The position numbers and the translations under genes were made by a program. Positions 34,008 through 45,914 of a stretch of 64,000 nt of DNA are shown here, one piece after another. The notes under the pieces are model-generated. The model worked only from the letters and a program-made list of their open reading frames with translations. It searched no databases and was not told the DNA's origin. Source of the stretch: Carya illinoinensis (Eukaryota; Streptophyta; Magnoliopsida; Fagales; Juglandaceae); assembly GCF_018687715.1 (NCBI RefSeq), contig NC_056765.1, positions 5,568,501 through 5,632,500 of the forward strand, written 5' to 3'. Numbering within the stretch: position 1 is the stretch's first letter; each line of letters begins with the position of its first letter.

Positions 34008-34526
34008 TAACATGTGACATAACATAAAAATAATATTATAATTTTTAATAAAAAATTAATATAACTTAAAATCTTAATCTTAAACATAAACATTAATATT
34101 AAATTATTAATATGAACTTACTTTTAATATATATATATATATATCAAGAACGAATATATTTTTGGCATGATAAATTATAATATATATTCTTTTTATAAAT
34201 AGATTTTTACACGTTTAATCATATATACTCATATAAAAAATCTAGAATTTATATAGACTATAATTAAATTCAATATTATACTAGTATACATTAATTATAA
34301 TAAAATAATATATTTATACTATAATAGAAATAGACTAATAGTTTAGTGTATGTAAACATATTATTACTAATATAGATCATCCGTAAACTTGAAAAAATCG
34401 GATCGGTTTCGGTAGCAAATCGATCTAGTATTGGTTTTTAAAATTTTAAAACTAGTATATACCGATTCGGTTATAAAAAAATATATATATATAAAATCAA
34501 ACCGAATCAGACCGATTACACCCCTA
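33663..34526. mobile_element. hAT-like non-autonomous element 2
   Basis: Starts TAGTGGTATAAA and ends TACACCCCTA (reversed TAGGGGTGTAA). CTTATATA is repeated exactly at 33655-33662 and 34527-34534, eight bases as in hAT insertions. Subterminal CGGTTCGG and CCGATTCGG words and an almost pure AT core match the element at 22427-23244. No transposase. Confidence 0.8.
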
Positions 34527-34534
34527 CTTATATA

Positions 34535-35150
34535 AAAAATTATTTGGCCATAACTTGTCCAATTTTCTGCATCATTATTAATGTCCTTGCTTATGATTTG
34601 GGCATCCCCTTCAAAGATGGAATTTGAAAACTCCCCGTATCCAAGCAAACTTCCAAGGCCCTCCACAATGCGGTTATACGTTTATCAATAACTGGATGAG
34701 TAATATGTCTTCTATGTGCACAAACTGGAAGCAATAATTCACCTTCTGAATCTCGAATTTTCACTCATATACCCATAATTTTTGTGAACCTATCAATTGC
34801 GGCATCCCACTTTAACAAAATTAGTATCAGGTTTTCTCCATCTTAAAAATCTTACGTATGTTCCACTTGTTTATGCTCTTTCTTGAATATTTGCTGTGCA
34901 TCATGATATTCTTCTAGATCAGCCTGTCATGCTGCTTACTTTTTAAAAAGATTTTTTCTTATAAGCAGAATATTATTTCCTGCTTTCCAAAGAAAATTCT
35001 TCCCCACCCCTAGAACTTTCAATGCTCATAATGTCTTTCACTCTTCATCTTCTTGAAATTTCTCCTTTTAAAGTTGTAGCACTACTATTCGTATTTGGCA
35101 ACCAAGTCAATCACGCACTTGGAAAATAAAAGGTCACGCTTTCATACTTT
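34535..35150 (-). mobile_element. LINE remnant A, upstream part
   Basis: Minus-strand RNase H-like coding remains (EGLGSLLGYGEFSNSIFEGD) and further ORF2 scraps. It matches 46170-46409 plus 50954-51120, and 34960-35140 matches 52030-52210. Confidence 0.6.
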
Positions 35151-35153
35151 TAA

Positions 35154-35490
35154 GGCACCATTTGAAATTAGATTTAATTGATATTAATTTAATTTAATTT
35201 AATTTTAAATTAAATCTAGCATTTAAATATTTAACTCTTAAATTATGAAATTTATTTTAATTTAAAATTTCTTTAAATGTGAAATTTATAATTTTTTAAC
35301 TCAATATCTTATTACACGTGAGACTAATAATATTTTTAAAATTTTTATAAATATATTTAAACTTATCTTAATATTTAAATATATTTAAATTATTATTAAG
35401 TAACGTTATGAAACTTATTTCATTATCTCAATTTATTATAATTTATAAAAACTTAACTCATCTAACTAAACTCAACGTTCAAACGGGACC
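35154..35490. repeat. MITE with GGYMCCRTTTGAA terminal inverted repeats
   Basis: Begins GGCACCATTTGAAAT, and its reversed end begins GGTCCCGTTTGAACG, an imperfect inverted repeat of about 14 bases. The interior is AT-rich with TTAAAT words. It is absent from the corresponding place in the second duplicated unit (about 52215). Confidence 0.5.
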
Positions 35491-36042
35491 ATCTATGTGC
35501 GGAAGTTTTTGACTTAAAAGACAGAGATGCGCCGAATGATTCATGACGGTCTGATTGACTTTTATCGTAACGGCTGACATCACGTCCATCATGTGTGGTA
35601 CAAGTACAATAGAAAGGACTTAAAAGGAGCGTGTCAAACTCTTAGATCCATGATTTCTTTTTCCTTTCTCTCCTTTTTTTTTTTTTTTTTTAATTTTAAT
35701 TTATGCATTACAATTTAGAAGCCTATAATAATTAATATGTCAAACGTTTCATCCAATTCTTATATTCTCGAATCAATTCGTGGAATAATAAAGGATTTGA
35801 GCTAAGTCGGTACGTAATACACGATTTATCCGAGTGTTGTATTTCATGCTTCTTTTCTGTTTCCCTTGGCTGCAGATACACTTTGTCAGAACGGGTACGG
35901 ATGTCACGTTGAGGTTGGACCATGAGGAAAAACTTTCTGGTAAAATCTCTGTCATTTTCAAGTAAATTTTATGGGAACGTTAAAATGGAGAAATGATGCC
36001 TCTGTTCCACCCACTCTTCAAGTTTTATCGTCCTCTTTACAT

Positions 36043-36047
<5 letters not shown>

Positions 36048-36082
<35 letters not shown>

Positions 36083-36091
36083 ACTATATAG
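36048..36091 (+). promoter_or_regulatory. QOR1 core promoter: (CT)17 followed by TATATAG
   Basis: A perfect CT microsatellite (36048-36081) lies directly before a TATA box (36085-36091), 66 bases upstream of the ATG. In QOR2 the TATA box (52573-52579) is also 66 bases upstream but the CT run is shorter and interrupted. The 36100-36150 leader is nearly identical in both. Confidence 0.55.
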
Positions 36092-36150
36092 CTAAGTGTA
36101 CAGAAACGCAGAAAGGGACACGAATACCGTCAAAGCTTTCATCCGTGAGT

Positions 36151-39100
36151 ATGGCAGGAAAGCTTATGAAAGCGGTTCAATACTTTGGCTATGGGGGAGG
36201 AGCTGCTGCTTTGAAGGTTATTTTCATACTTATATTCGTCTTTGTTTCTCTATGTTACCTGCTGTCTGGATTGAAGGCCCATTTCTATCCAATTCTATGG
36301 TTTTTTTGTTTTCGTTCCAAATCCCTTTCGCTCATGTGCTACAGTAAGAGCTTGAGATCAAAATATTTTGGCGATGAATTAGGAAGTTTTTGTTTTCTCT
36401 TCAACATATTAGTAATTAAGTGAAACTACAATTCTTGTTTTTACAAATAATTTGGGTTGTTTGGTTATTGCAGTGATGGAGCTTCTATACCTACCATCTT
36501 GTATGTTTAAAACAAAAGGAAATAATATTGTGATAAGTGTTAGGAACGATAAAAGAGAAGTAAGATAAAAGTGGAATCAATCACATACTACATACTACAC
36601 GAGATTTATGTAGTTCGGCGATATGCTTATATTCATGGAGCCGTAGATGATTTTATTCAAATGATAATCAAAAAGACACAATGCGGCAGCCTTACAAGAA
36701 TTTAATACAATATATAGGAAATCTTAATTACAGGTTGCATAGAATTAAGAGCAGAAAAAGGGGACAAAATTTATTGCCCAATAATGAGAGGCCTTCGTTT
36801 TTTCTTTTCCAAAATTATGTATCTAATCTGTATTGATTTTGTTGGTTTCTGTAAAAAGTTAATATAATTATAGAATTCACCATAAATAGTTTTAGGATGT
36901 CTCCCAGATAAATCCTCTCCATTCGAGATATGATAAAACTTGTTACTTTCTGAACTGTCCACATAAAACTTGTTTGAGGTACAGCTTTCTAGAATTGCAA
37001 TACTCTTCATGAAAATGGTTGAAGCGGCTTTGATAATCGAGATTGTGATGGTAGATACATTGGTGAAAGGCAAAACAATCTTCTTTTGGAGAGAAAAACA
37101 CAGAAAACTGAGTTCCCATGATACAATTTATCTTTCTTGCAGCTTTGTTCTTCTTTTCCTTTTCCTTTTCCTTCATGCTTTCTAATGTTTCATTTCTCAC
37201 ATTGTTTAGACTACTAATCTGAATCGCCTATGCGTTTTGGGTTGCTAACATTGTTTTGCATTTGCTTCTTGCTTTACAAAGCTATCATGTCAAAAGTCAT
37301 TGACATTATAATAGAAACTCTGTATCTGCCTAACAAATTAATATAAAGAAACATAATTTTCATTTTTGTTGTAGCATGTTGAGGTTCCAGTTCCCACTCC
37401 AGGAAAGGATGAGCTCTTGCTAAAACTGGAAGCAACTAGTCTAAATGCAGTGGATTGGAAAATTCAGAAAGGCAAAATACGGCCTTTCTTACCTCGCAAG
37501 TTCCCTTACATACCTGGTAATTCTTCACTGTTCTTTGCTTCTATTAACAAAACTTTATGTGATGCCTTATTTCACCTAGGGAACGAATTTTAATATATAT
37601 ATACATTTAATATGACTACATCAGCGTGCAAATAGTTCAATGATACCATTGAATTGAATTTTTTGTGAATGGTTGTATGTTGCAAACTTTAAACTCTTGG
37701 GAAGTTTCACTTTTCCCTCTCTTGCTGATCATATTTTTTGTCAGAAAAGCTATGGATGTGGCAGGAGAGGTCGTAGAGGTTGGAGCAGAGGTCAAAACTT
37801 TCAAAGCTGGGGACAAAGTCGTAGCTACACTTTCCTTTTCAGTGAGTATTAATTCTTATTCCTTTAGTTTTATACTTTCCTGCTATTAACTTGGATATTC
37901 CTCATGCTCTCTGTTTCTATGATTGGTGACAACCAACAATTTTGAGGCTGGCAACGGAGTTATTTTTTCTTCCTCTTCTCCAAATTCTGTGGAAATCAGA
38001 TGTACTTAATAGCTTCTCCCGCCCCCTCCCCTCCCCAGAAGTTTAGATAACTCTAACAGAATCAAGCCCTTTGTGATATTTAGAAATTCCTTCCATCCTG
38101 TTTATTTTGTTTGATGATTGTAGAGCATTTCCCACGTGGTACTACATGACTTTGACATGGTACATGGGAACATAACAATAATGATGTGGTGGCATGACAA
38201 ATTAAGTGTTGGATATGCATACTGCTGGAAAAAACAGCAATTTTTATCAATGGTGCTAATATGGGATACCCCAGGTGTGAGTTATTAAATTAGTGTACGA
38301 GAATGAAACTCAGACCACATTTAGAAACAAGTGATCCTTGATTAGTTCAATAGGGTAAGTAGCACATTCTGGTGAATCTGGTTTGTAACGTAAGTTGGCC
38401 CAGGCATTCCTCGAATATATCCATTTTAGAAATTACTACTGAGCTTAGGATACATATAGTGCTTATCCAGCACTTTCCAAGCTCCGCGCTATCATTGTCC
38501 TTATTTTATATTCTATCCTTGCTTTAGATATGGTGTGGCATGATTTTTTGATGAGGTAGGACAATTGTATGTAGCAACTCCAGATCCATTCCAGCTGTGA
38601 TAACACTCAGAATTGAGTTATTTCTAAAACCCTCATCCATTTTGTCTGTTGTTGTGTTATATATCTCGACAGTACGGAGGTGGACTAGCTGAGTTTGCTG
38701 TGGCTAAGGAGAGGCTGACAGTTTCTAGACCCCCTGAAGTTTCAGCAGCTGATGCTGCTGGCTTACCTATAGCTGGTATAACAGCTCTCCAGGCCCTCAC
38801 CCAATCTGCTGGGATCAAGCTTGACAGAAGTGGCCAGCAGGTAAGCATTCTAGTCACTGCCGCCTCAAGTGGTGTGGGTCACTATGCGGTTCAGCTGGCA
38901 AAGCTTGGAAACACACATGTAACTGCCACTTGTGGGGCCCGCAACCTTGACTTTGTCAAGCATTTAGGGGCTGATGAGGTTCTCGACTACAAGACCCCTG
39001 ATGGGGCAGCTCTGAAGAGCCCATCTGGTCGAAAGTACGATTTTGTGATCCACTGTGCAACAGGCATTCCTTGGTCCACTTTTGAACCCAATCTGAGTCC

Positions 39101-39362
39101 AAATGGAAAGGTCTTTGATTTAACTCCCAGCTCAAGTGGTCTACTGACTTTTGTTCTAAAGAAAGTCACCTTCTCCAAGAAGCAGCTTTTGCCGGTATTT
39201 GCAACTCTCAATGCTGAGAGCCTGGATGATCTTGTTAAGTTAGTGAAGGAAGGTAAACTTAAGACTGTAATTGACTCAAGGCATTCCCTGAGCAAGGCTG
39301 AAGATGCGTGGGCTAAGTGCGTTGAGGGCCATGCTACTGGGAAGATCATTGTGGAGCCTTGA
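36151..39362 (+). CDS. CEQORH: QOR1: chloroplast-envelope quinone oxidoreductase homologue, four exons
   Basis: Exons 36151-36216, 37375-37516, 37750-37841 and 38673-39362 (66, 142, 92 and 690 nt) give 329 residues, the length of Arabidopsis CEQORH. The start MAGKLMKAVQYFGYGGGAA, the block NAVDWKIQKGKIRPFLPRKF and the end GHATGKIIVEP are family signatures. It is a zinc-free medium-chain dehydrogenase/reductase. The NAD(P)H-binding turn is AASSGVGHYAVQLAK and the GADEVLDYKT motif lies in the cofactor domain. The Arabidopsis protein is imported into the inner envelope without a cleaved transit peptide; it fits that no classic transit peptide is visible here. Exon 3 must use the acceptor after GTCAGAAAAG, since the earlier CAG would shift the frame. 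No defects seen. Confidence 0.92.
36480..37200. other. Repeat-derived stretch in QOR1 intron 1
   Basis: Non-coding intron DNA shared with QOR2 intron 1 (about 52980-53700). It includes a 'CGAGATTTATGTAGTTCGGCG' type word common in plant retroelement LTRs; a related phrase occurs near 51530. Open frames here are not supported as genes. Confidence 0.35.
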
Positions 39363-40110
39363 GAGTGGATATAATATCCTGAGAGTTGTTAGATCTTATA
39401 TGTACTTGATAGGGTTGTGTATCGGTAAATAAAACCATGTATATGTAGTTGAATGGGGTGTTTGGCCTGATATTGTCAAACATAAATGTAATGCAGATTG
39501 CTTAGTGTTTGCAGCTGTAATCTGTAGGCTTTGAAGAAGCCTTTTGTTTAAAACAAGAACCGAGTAGGAAGGTTTGCCGGCCAAGTCATAGTACTTGCAC
39601 TCATATCATCAAAGCCATTGTTTGTAACTTTATAATTAGATTTTGTTGAAGTTTTCATAAAGATAGGAGGAAACATGTTCTTAATACAAATATGGTTTGT
39701 TTGAATCTTTATGAATATTGTACTTTGATATATTTGTGTATAATTTGTTTGCATTTATTTACATAAGCTTAAAGATTGTTCATCAAAATTTTGATATAAA
39801 TAATATATTTTGTTATAATCAAATAGTTCGTGAACACATTTGAACTTCTTTGAATAAGGTTTGGCAACTTATAATTCAGTCAAACTCGACTTGATTACAC
39901 CCCCGACCCAAACATGTCTCTAATATAATAAACAATCTTCTCATTTGATTACAACAAGATCAGCAATATCGAGTCCATTATATTTACTTTAATAGATCTG
40001 GAATACTCCATTACTATTCATTATTTTATCATTACTTTTCATTACTTTTTCATTACTATTCATAAAATATCTGAGATCACCAGTACCCAAACGTAACCTA
40101 AGGCTCGACC
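39363..40110 (+). other. QOR1 3' flank and duplication border
   Basis: 39363-39660 matches the QOR2 3' flank at 55845-56150, including the likely poly(A) region with AATAAA near 39428. 39855-39992 matches 56268-56402, ending at the base that in the other unit is the stop codon of QOR3. A 106-base insertion (39993-40098) flanked by TAA then separates it from AGGCTCGACC, a degraded match to the first bases inside QOR3. Confidence 0.55.
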
Positions 40111-40450
40111 ACTATTCCAGAAGCTCTTTCTCTCCCTTTTTTATTCGGAGGAACTCCTCAGATTTTGATTACATTTGGAAACATGTATTTCCCTATCGCC
40201 CAACACATTTGGAAAAGTACTTGACGACATTCTGTAAGGTTCAATATACATGGGATATGTCTCGTATTGTTGTTTTTGTTTTTTTCAGGTCAATGAAGCA
40301 TTCCACTCTAAATAGAAAACCAAAGATTAACCTGTGTGAATTCACCCAATCAGGGTCATTCAAAAATGATTGATTCTTGTTCAAAGACAAGCCTATAAAT
40401 TTGATCACTACATGATATGTGTAATAAATGAGCTGCAACATGCAAGAACA
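40111..40450. repeat. Duplicated block, copy 1 (pair with 41666-42013)
   Basis: About 340 bases from TTCCAGAAGCTCT to GAGCTGCAACATGCAAGAA, present in direct orientation at 41666-42013. The second copy leads straight into P450 pseudogene 2. Coding function not recognised. 40450-41620 shows no gene. Confidence 0.7.
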
Positions 40451-41665
40451 ACAATACAAAATAAAGTGTTCCATCCCGATGCTATTTTCTAATAAATGTA
40501 CCCATTTTACCACCAAGAGGTTTGAAAATTTTGGTTGCAAAAGATATCATCCCTCACCCAGACTTTCTTGCCCAGTGCTTTGAAAATGTATTGCTTGAAA
40601 TCTAGCACTTACAGTCACTTGCAAAATCTAGGAGGAAGTTACCTTTCTAGAGCAATTTAAGTGGTTTAAATTTATTTCATCGTAAATCATAAATCATTAG
40701 TCCTCCAAAAACTAGACTAGCACAAATCAGTAGTAATATCTTAATCATTCACTGTAAAAAAAAATTAGAGAAGGATATGGAAAAACAATAGTAATATCTT
40801 AATCATTCACTGTAAAAAATACTTCTATAATAAGCACTTTGGCTTTTTGCCATCCTCGCTCTCCGGCTGTGTTCCATCTAGTCCAAGATGCGTGTTCTTT
40901 CCCTTTCTCTATCTAGACAATTGCAATAATGCTCAATCTGTTCTACCTAATTTTAGTTATTTTTCTTTCTAAATTCTTGAGTAGTAGTCCTTGGTAGTTG
41001 TTAGAAAGTCATGGCTACTCCACAAAGTATGCCTTTGAATATGAAGATATAAAGAGATGGCTCGAATGTCATCTTTGTCCTATGAAAAGAAACTTTAGAT
41101 TGCGGGGGCATTGGCATAGAGCGTTGCAAGGCGTTTGTAGGGCAGCCAAGTTTTCAGCAATGTGAGATGGCCGGAGATTCTACACTCTATTTTCCATTCA
41201 TTTGTTACTAGTTCATCCAGTTTGCCTCATGTTGAAAAAATAACAGGACATCTCCTGTTATGAAATCCAATGGCTACTCTATTATGTGCCCAACATATTT
41301 CATCAACTATAATTTTTAAAAAATATATAGAAATTTCAAGTCTTTAAGAAAAACTATAATTTTTCAACAAAATATAAAAAATGAAATCATTTATTTATCC
41401 ATTAAACATGCTTTTAATTAAAAAAAAAATTGTCTATTTATCCATTAAACATAGTATCAAAGATATTTATATTTTTTGGTTTTTAATATTTATATACAAG
41501 CACGTAGATAACGCAACAATTGTAAGGACATTTCGTTGGACATTCCCATTAAAGACCCATTTTACAGTTTATGCTTTATGTTATTTCCCTACTCAGGTTG
41601 TAGAGGGCAGGCCTGGAATGCGTGTATTCCAGAAGCTCTAGCAGAGGGTCCTGCGTGCTGTTATC

Positions 41666-42013
41666 AGTGACTTATATTCCAGAAGCTCTATCTCCCCCTC
41701 TTTTATTCAAAAGAACTCCTCAGATTTTGATTTCATTTAGAAACAAGAATTTCCCTATTGCCCAACAACATTTGGAAAAGTACTTGACGACATTCTGTAA
41801 GGTTCAATATATGAGGGATATATCTCGTATTGTTGTTTTTGTTTGTTTAAGGTCAATGAAGCATCCCACTCTAAATAGAAAATTAACCAAAGAATTACCT
41901 GTGTGAATTCACCCAATCTGAGTCATTGAAAAATGACTGAATCTTGTTCAAAGTCAAGCCTAGAAATTTGATCACTACAAATGTGTAATAAATGAGCTGC
42001 AACATGCAAGAAA
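41666..42013. repeat. Duplicated block, copy 2
   Basis: Direct repeat of 40111-40450, with small indels. It ends at ATGCAAGAAAATTAATGC, where homology to P450 pseudogene 1 (from about 6538) begins. Confidence 0.7.
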
Positions 42014-42360
42014 ATTAATGCTCTAACCAGGAACATAGCTACACAACTTAGAAAATTATTGCTGAGATTAATTTGCTTCATCTTCATGATATTGGTGAAC
42101 GCTTTCGCACAATATGTTCGATCCTGGTGATTAATGGAGAGGAAATGATAATTTGATGAACACAGATAACTAACCTCATTGGTAGTTTTAGAAACTAGCA
42201 ATATGTTCAAAAAACTAATTCATCCAAGAAAAAAGATGGAAAGAAAGAAACAAAAATGCAGAGTTCAACGAAGCTCAGATTGCATATATACTAATGTCAA
42301 GACAAGGTAAAACACTCATTGAAAATAGATGTTTTGGGAAAGCATGGTTCGTATCTCTAT

Positions 42361-43533
42361 CTAGCATTGATAGAGTTGGGAAGAAAGACGTGGAGTGAGC
42401 AGAACTTCTAGGGGAACTGCCCTCGGCATGGTAATGCCTAATCCTTCAGTCATGTCCACTGGCATGCTTTGTGGTGTTGTTAACTTGAATCCCTGAAGCA
42501 AATGGGCTAATGTTAGATGCGATACTTACAGAGCAAATGTGTAACCTGGGCAAGATCGTCTTCCTGACCCAAATGGTGTGAACTCAAAATGTTGACCAGA
42601 AGCATCCATATTTGCATGGTTTGAAAGAAACCTTTATGGCAAAAACTCTTCAGGGTCCTCCCAAACTCTTGGGTCTCGATACAACTTCCACACATTGACA
42701 GTCAAACGAGTTCCTTTCTGGATGTAATAACCACAAACATGACAATCTTCCATTGCCTCTCATGAAACTGAGAGGTTCGGGGAACTGGTGGGTATAGGCA
42801 CAAGGATTCTTTGGTAATGGCCTGGAGGTAAACTAGATCTTTAATATCAGACTCTTCCACCCATCTATATCTTTCCCAACTTTGAGATCCAGTTCTTCTT
42901 GGGCTCGCTTCAAAGCATGGATGTTGTTCAATAGTAAGGATATGAGCCATTGTCAAGTTAATGGATGTAGTGTCAGACCCAGCTAAAATAAGATTCTACA
43001 ACATTAATTGGGACATGATTAGAAGAAGAATTTGGCTATAGAGAACAACACAGAAAATAAAAGAATCTGATATTTGTCAAAAGTACTGTCAAAGCAAGAA
43101 ATAAGAGGATTAAGCAAAAATGTTACTAGCTACATGCCTAAACATAACAATGTTGTCGCCTTGATAATGGTTTCAAGCGTATGACCAAACATGGAGTACT
43201 TCATGTACTCAGTTGCAAATAGCATGACATCGATGAAGTCCAGCTTGTCGCTTGGCTTACTGTCTTAATTGCCTCCTCATGGTATGTTCTTCAATTCAAC
43301 CCAAGTTCCAAGTAGAGAGTTTTAGTTCCCTTGCAATACACTTAATAGATTTCACTCAGCCTTGCAAATCAACCCATCCCAGAAATGGAATCAGATTTGA
43401 AATGACAGGAACCCCAGATACATAGTACATACATGAACTCCTTGATAATTTTCCCCATATGCCGTGCCTCTGCATCATTTCCACCATTGGAGTTGACAAA
43501 ATATCTCTTTCACGCAATAACTTAAGTGATTAT
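42361..43533 (-). pseudogene. CYP82-like cytochrome P450 pseudogene 2
   Basis: Exon 2 at 42361-42995 and the 3' part of exon 1 at 43148-43533. Exon 2 starts after a clean TTGTAG acceptor with NLILAGSDTTSI, the I-helix oxygen-binding motif. It is frameshifted several times; the heme loop remains near 42555-42590. It is colinear with pseudogene 1 (42014-42995 with 6538-7483; 43000-43533 with 22249-23950), but lacks the copia, hAT-like and 345-base insertions. The donor of the intron is TT instead of GT, as in pseudogene 1. The copy is cut off at 43533, where gypsy sequence starts. Confidence 0.7.
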
Positions 43534-45501
43534 AGTGGCGGATGAATTTTTGATAGTATCACGCCAACTCGAGACCTGTGTTGGCACTTCCGAATTTTTC
43601 CTTGCTATTTGTGGTGGAATGTGACACTTTCGGGGTTGGTTTGGGGGTAGTGCTCATGCAAGAAGTTAAACCCGTGGCCTATTTTAGCAAGTCTTTTCAA
43701 GGAAAGAATTTGAGCAAGTCAACTTATGAGAACGAAGTCATGGCATTGGTGGCAACAATCCAAAAATGGAGGCCATACTTACTAGGCACTAAATTCATTG
43801 TTTGAACTGATCACAAAAGTTTGAGGTACTTGTGGGATCAAACTATTGCCACGGAAGCTCAGCAAAAATGGCTTGTGAAATTAATAGGGTATGATTTTGT
43901 CATTGAATATAAAAGAGAAAAGGAGAACTCGGCTGCAGGCAGCTTGTCGAGAAGCAGTGAGCAAGAACCTTTGAGTTCAAGAGGTACAAATGCCTGCACT
44001 CAGTAGCCCACTTCCCAGTTGGATGGACATGATAAGGGAGGAAAGAGTGGATCATCCCGAGTTAAAGAAGCTGGCGGAAAATATCCAAACAGGGGAGGCC
44101 GTGGGACCATGGAGTTATAAGTCTAGAATAATCTTCTTCAAGGACCAAATTTATTTGCAAGCCAACTCTCCTCTCATTCATCTGATTCTCAATGAGTACC
44201 ATGCAAGTACCCATGAAGGATTTCACAAGATGTGGCAACAACTAAAAGCGATATTTTATTAGGCTGGAGTGAGGAATCAAGTTAAAAAATTTATTCAGGA
44301 ATATGACGTGTGTCAATGACATAAAAGCGAGCATACCAAGCCAGTGGGATTTCTCCATCTATTGCCAATACTGACGGTTGTGTGGTTAGATATATCAATG
44401 GATTTTACAACAGGGCTTCCCCACTCTCATGGAAAAAATGTCATCTTTCTGGTGGTTGACTGATTGTCGAAGCTTGCACATTGTATACCACTCAAGTATC
44501 CATTTTCAGTAGCAATGGTGGCCCATATATATATTTTTTTTTTTTGAGAATGTGTTTAAATTATATGGATTTCCGGCATCCATTGTGTGTGATCGTGATC
44601 CTACTAGCAGATTTTGGCTTGAGTTGTTTCAATTGCAAGAAATCAAATTTAATTTTAGTTCCTCTTATCATCCACAAATGGATGAACAAACTTAAGTGGT
44701 TAATCAGATGTTGGAAATGTATTTGAGGTGTTTCACTAGTGAGTTACCAATGGCCTGGGTTAAGTGGCTGCCTTGGGGAGTATGTCTATAACACCAGCGC
44801 ACATTTAAGAACGGGAAGAACTCCATATGCGGTGATCTATGGTCGGAAACCTCCAACACTCCTCTCCAATGTACATGGTATAGCAATGGTGGAATCAGTG
44901 GATCAAACACTTGAACAAAAAGGCCGGCTATTAAAGAAGTTCGCCTCAAGCTCCACCAAGCTCAGAATAGAATGAAAATTTAGTATGATAAGGGACATCA
45001 AGAGAGGAGTTTCCACCCAGGGGAGTTTCTAGCCAGGGGATTACGTCTATGTGCGCCTATAGCCTTACAAGCAATACACAGTAGAAAGAAAGACCAATAT
45101 GAAGTTGTCGGCTAAGTACTATGGGCCATTCAAAATTATTGATGGTGTGGGTCAGGTAGCATATCGGCTTGAACTTCCTCAAGGTGCACAGGTTCATTCA
45201 GTATTTCACGTATCTCTCTTGAAATTAAAACTTGGGCAAAACACAAAAATGACTACCAAGTTATCAGAAATTTCACTCAATGCACCATCAATCACTCTCA
45301 AGGCCATTTTATCCTATCGTGGCCATGGAAGGAAAGGCTGAGGTTTTAGTCCATTGGAATGATAGCAATCCAACTAAAGTAATTTGGGAGAATCAGGTGA
45401 TGATCAAGGCTCAAATTTTGAAATTTTTCCTTGAAGACAAGGAACGTTTTGAAGAGGGAAGAAATGTTAAAGTTTAGCGTCAACGTGGTCAATATGGCAA
45501 C
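43534..45501 (+). pseudogene. Ty3/gypsy chromovirus pol fragment (RNase H, integrase, chromodomain)
   Basis: Plus-strand pieces of pol: RNase H ([41 protein letters not shown]), the integrase zinc-finger region (LNEYHASTHEGFHKM), the catalytic core (VVWLDISMDFTTGLPHSHGK, then scraps) and the C-terminal SH3-like segment (LSAKYYGPFKIIDGVGQVAY). It ends with a chromodomain-like end (VLVHWNDSNPTKVIWENQVM). gag, protease and RT are missing, and stops and frameshifts are numerous. An LTR fragment follows at 45502. Confidence 0.8.
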
Positions 45502-45737
45502 TGTGATGACTCCAACTCCTACATATGGATACGTGAAAATCGAGGTGTCGGAAATGATGACAACACGGGTCACAAATCCTATCGCTAAGTGCCAAGTGTG
45601 TGTGTAAGCGAAAGTGTACAATAAAAAATAACGCAGCGGAATAATAAAGACAATCGACTAGTACTAGAATTTGTTTAAATACAAACTCGCTTCAAAACAA
45701 GCGTATTAAAAATATTACAAATAACCAGTAAAAATAT
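45502..45737 (+). mobile_element. Truncated 3' LTR of the gypsy fragment
   Basis: Starts TGTGATGACTCC just after pol and matches the first part of the solo LTR at 18952, with the same order of words (GATGACAACACGGGT, AAGTGCCAAGTGTG, AATAAAGAC). It ends where MITE family A begins. Confidence 0.75.
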
Positions 45738-45905
45738 AAAAGTTGATATGAAATAAAAATTTAATAAAATATTATTAGAATATTATTTTTTAATATTTTT
45801 ATTATTTTGAGATTTGAAAAAACTGAATTGTTTTTATATTTTGTGTGAAAATTTAAAAAAAAAAATTGTATTGATTAGATTAGATGAATTGGGATCCCTT
45901 TTGTA
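45738..45905. repeat. MITE family A, intact-looking copy
   Basis: About 168 bases from GTTGATATGAAAT through AATATTATTAGAATATTA and TTTGAAAAAACTGAATTG to GATTAGATGAATT and TTGTATCCAAACC. Same family as 2330-2690 and (reversed) 60880-61060. Confidence 0.55.
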
Positions 45906-45914
45906 TCCAAACCA

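Noticed and set aside
36771..37200. Minus-strand frames in QOR1 intron 1
   Set aside because: AT-rich intron sequence; the duplicate intron in QOR2 does not keep the frames.
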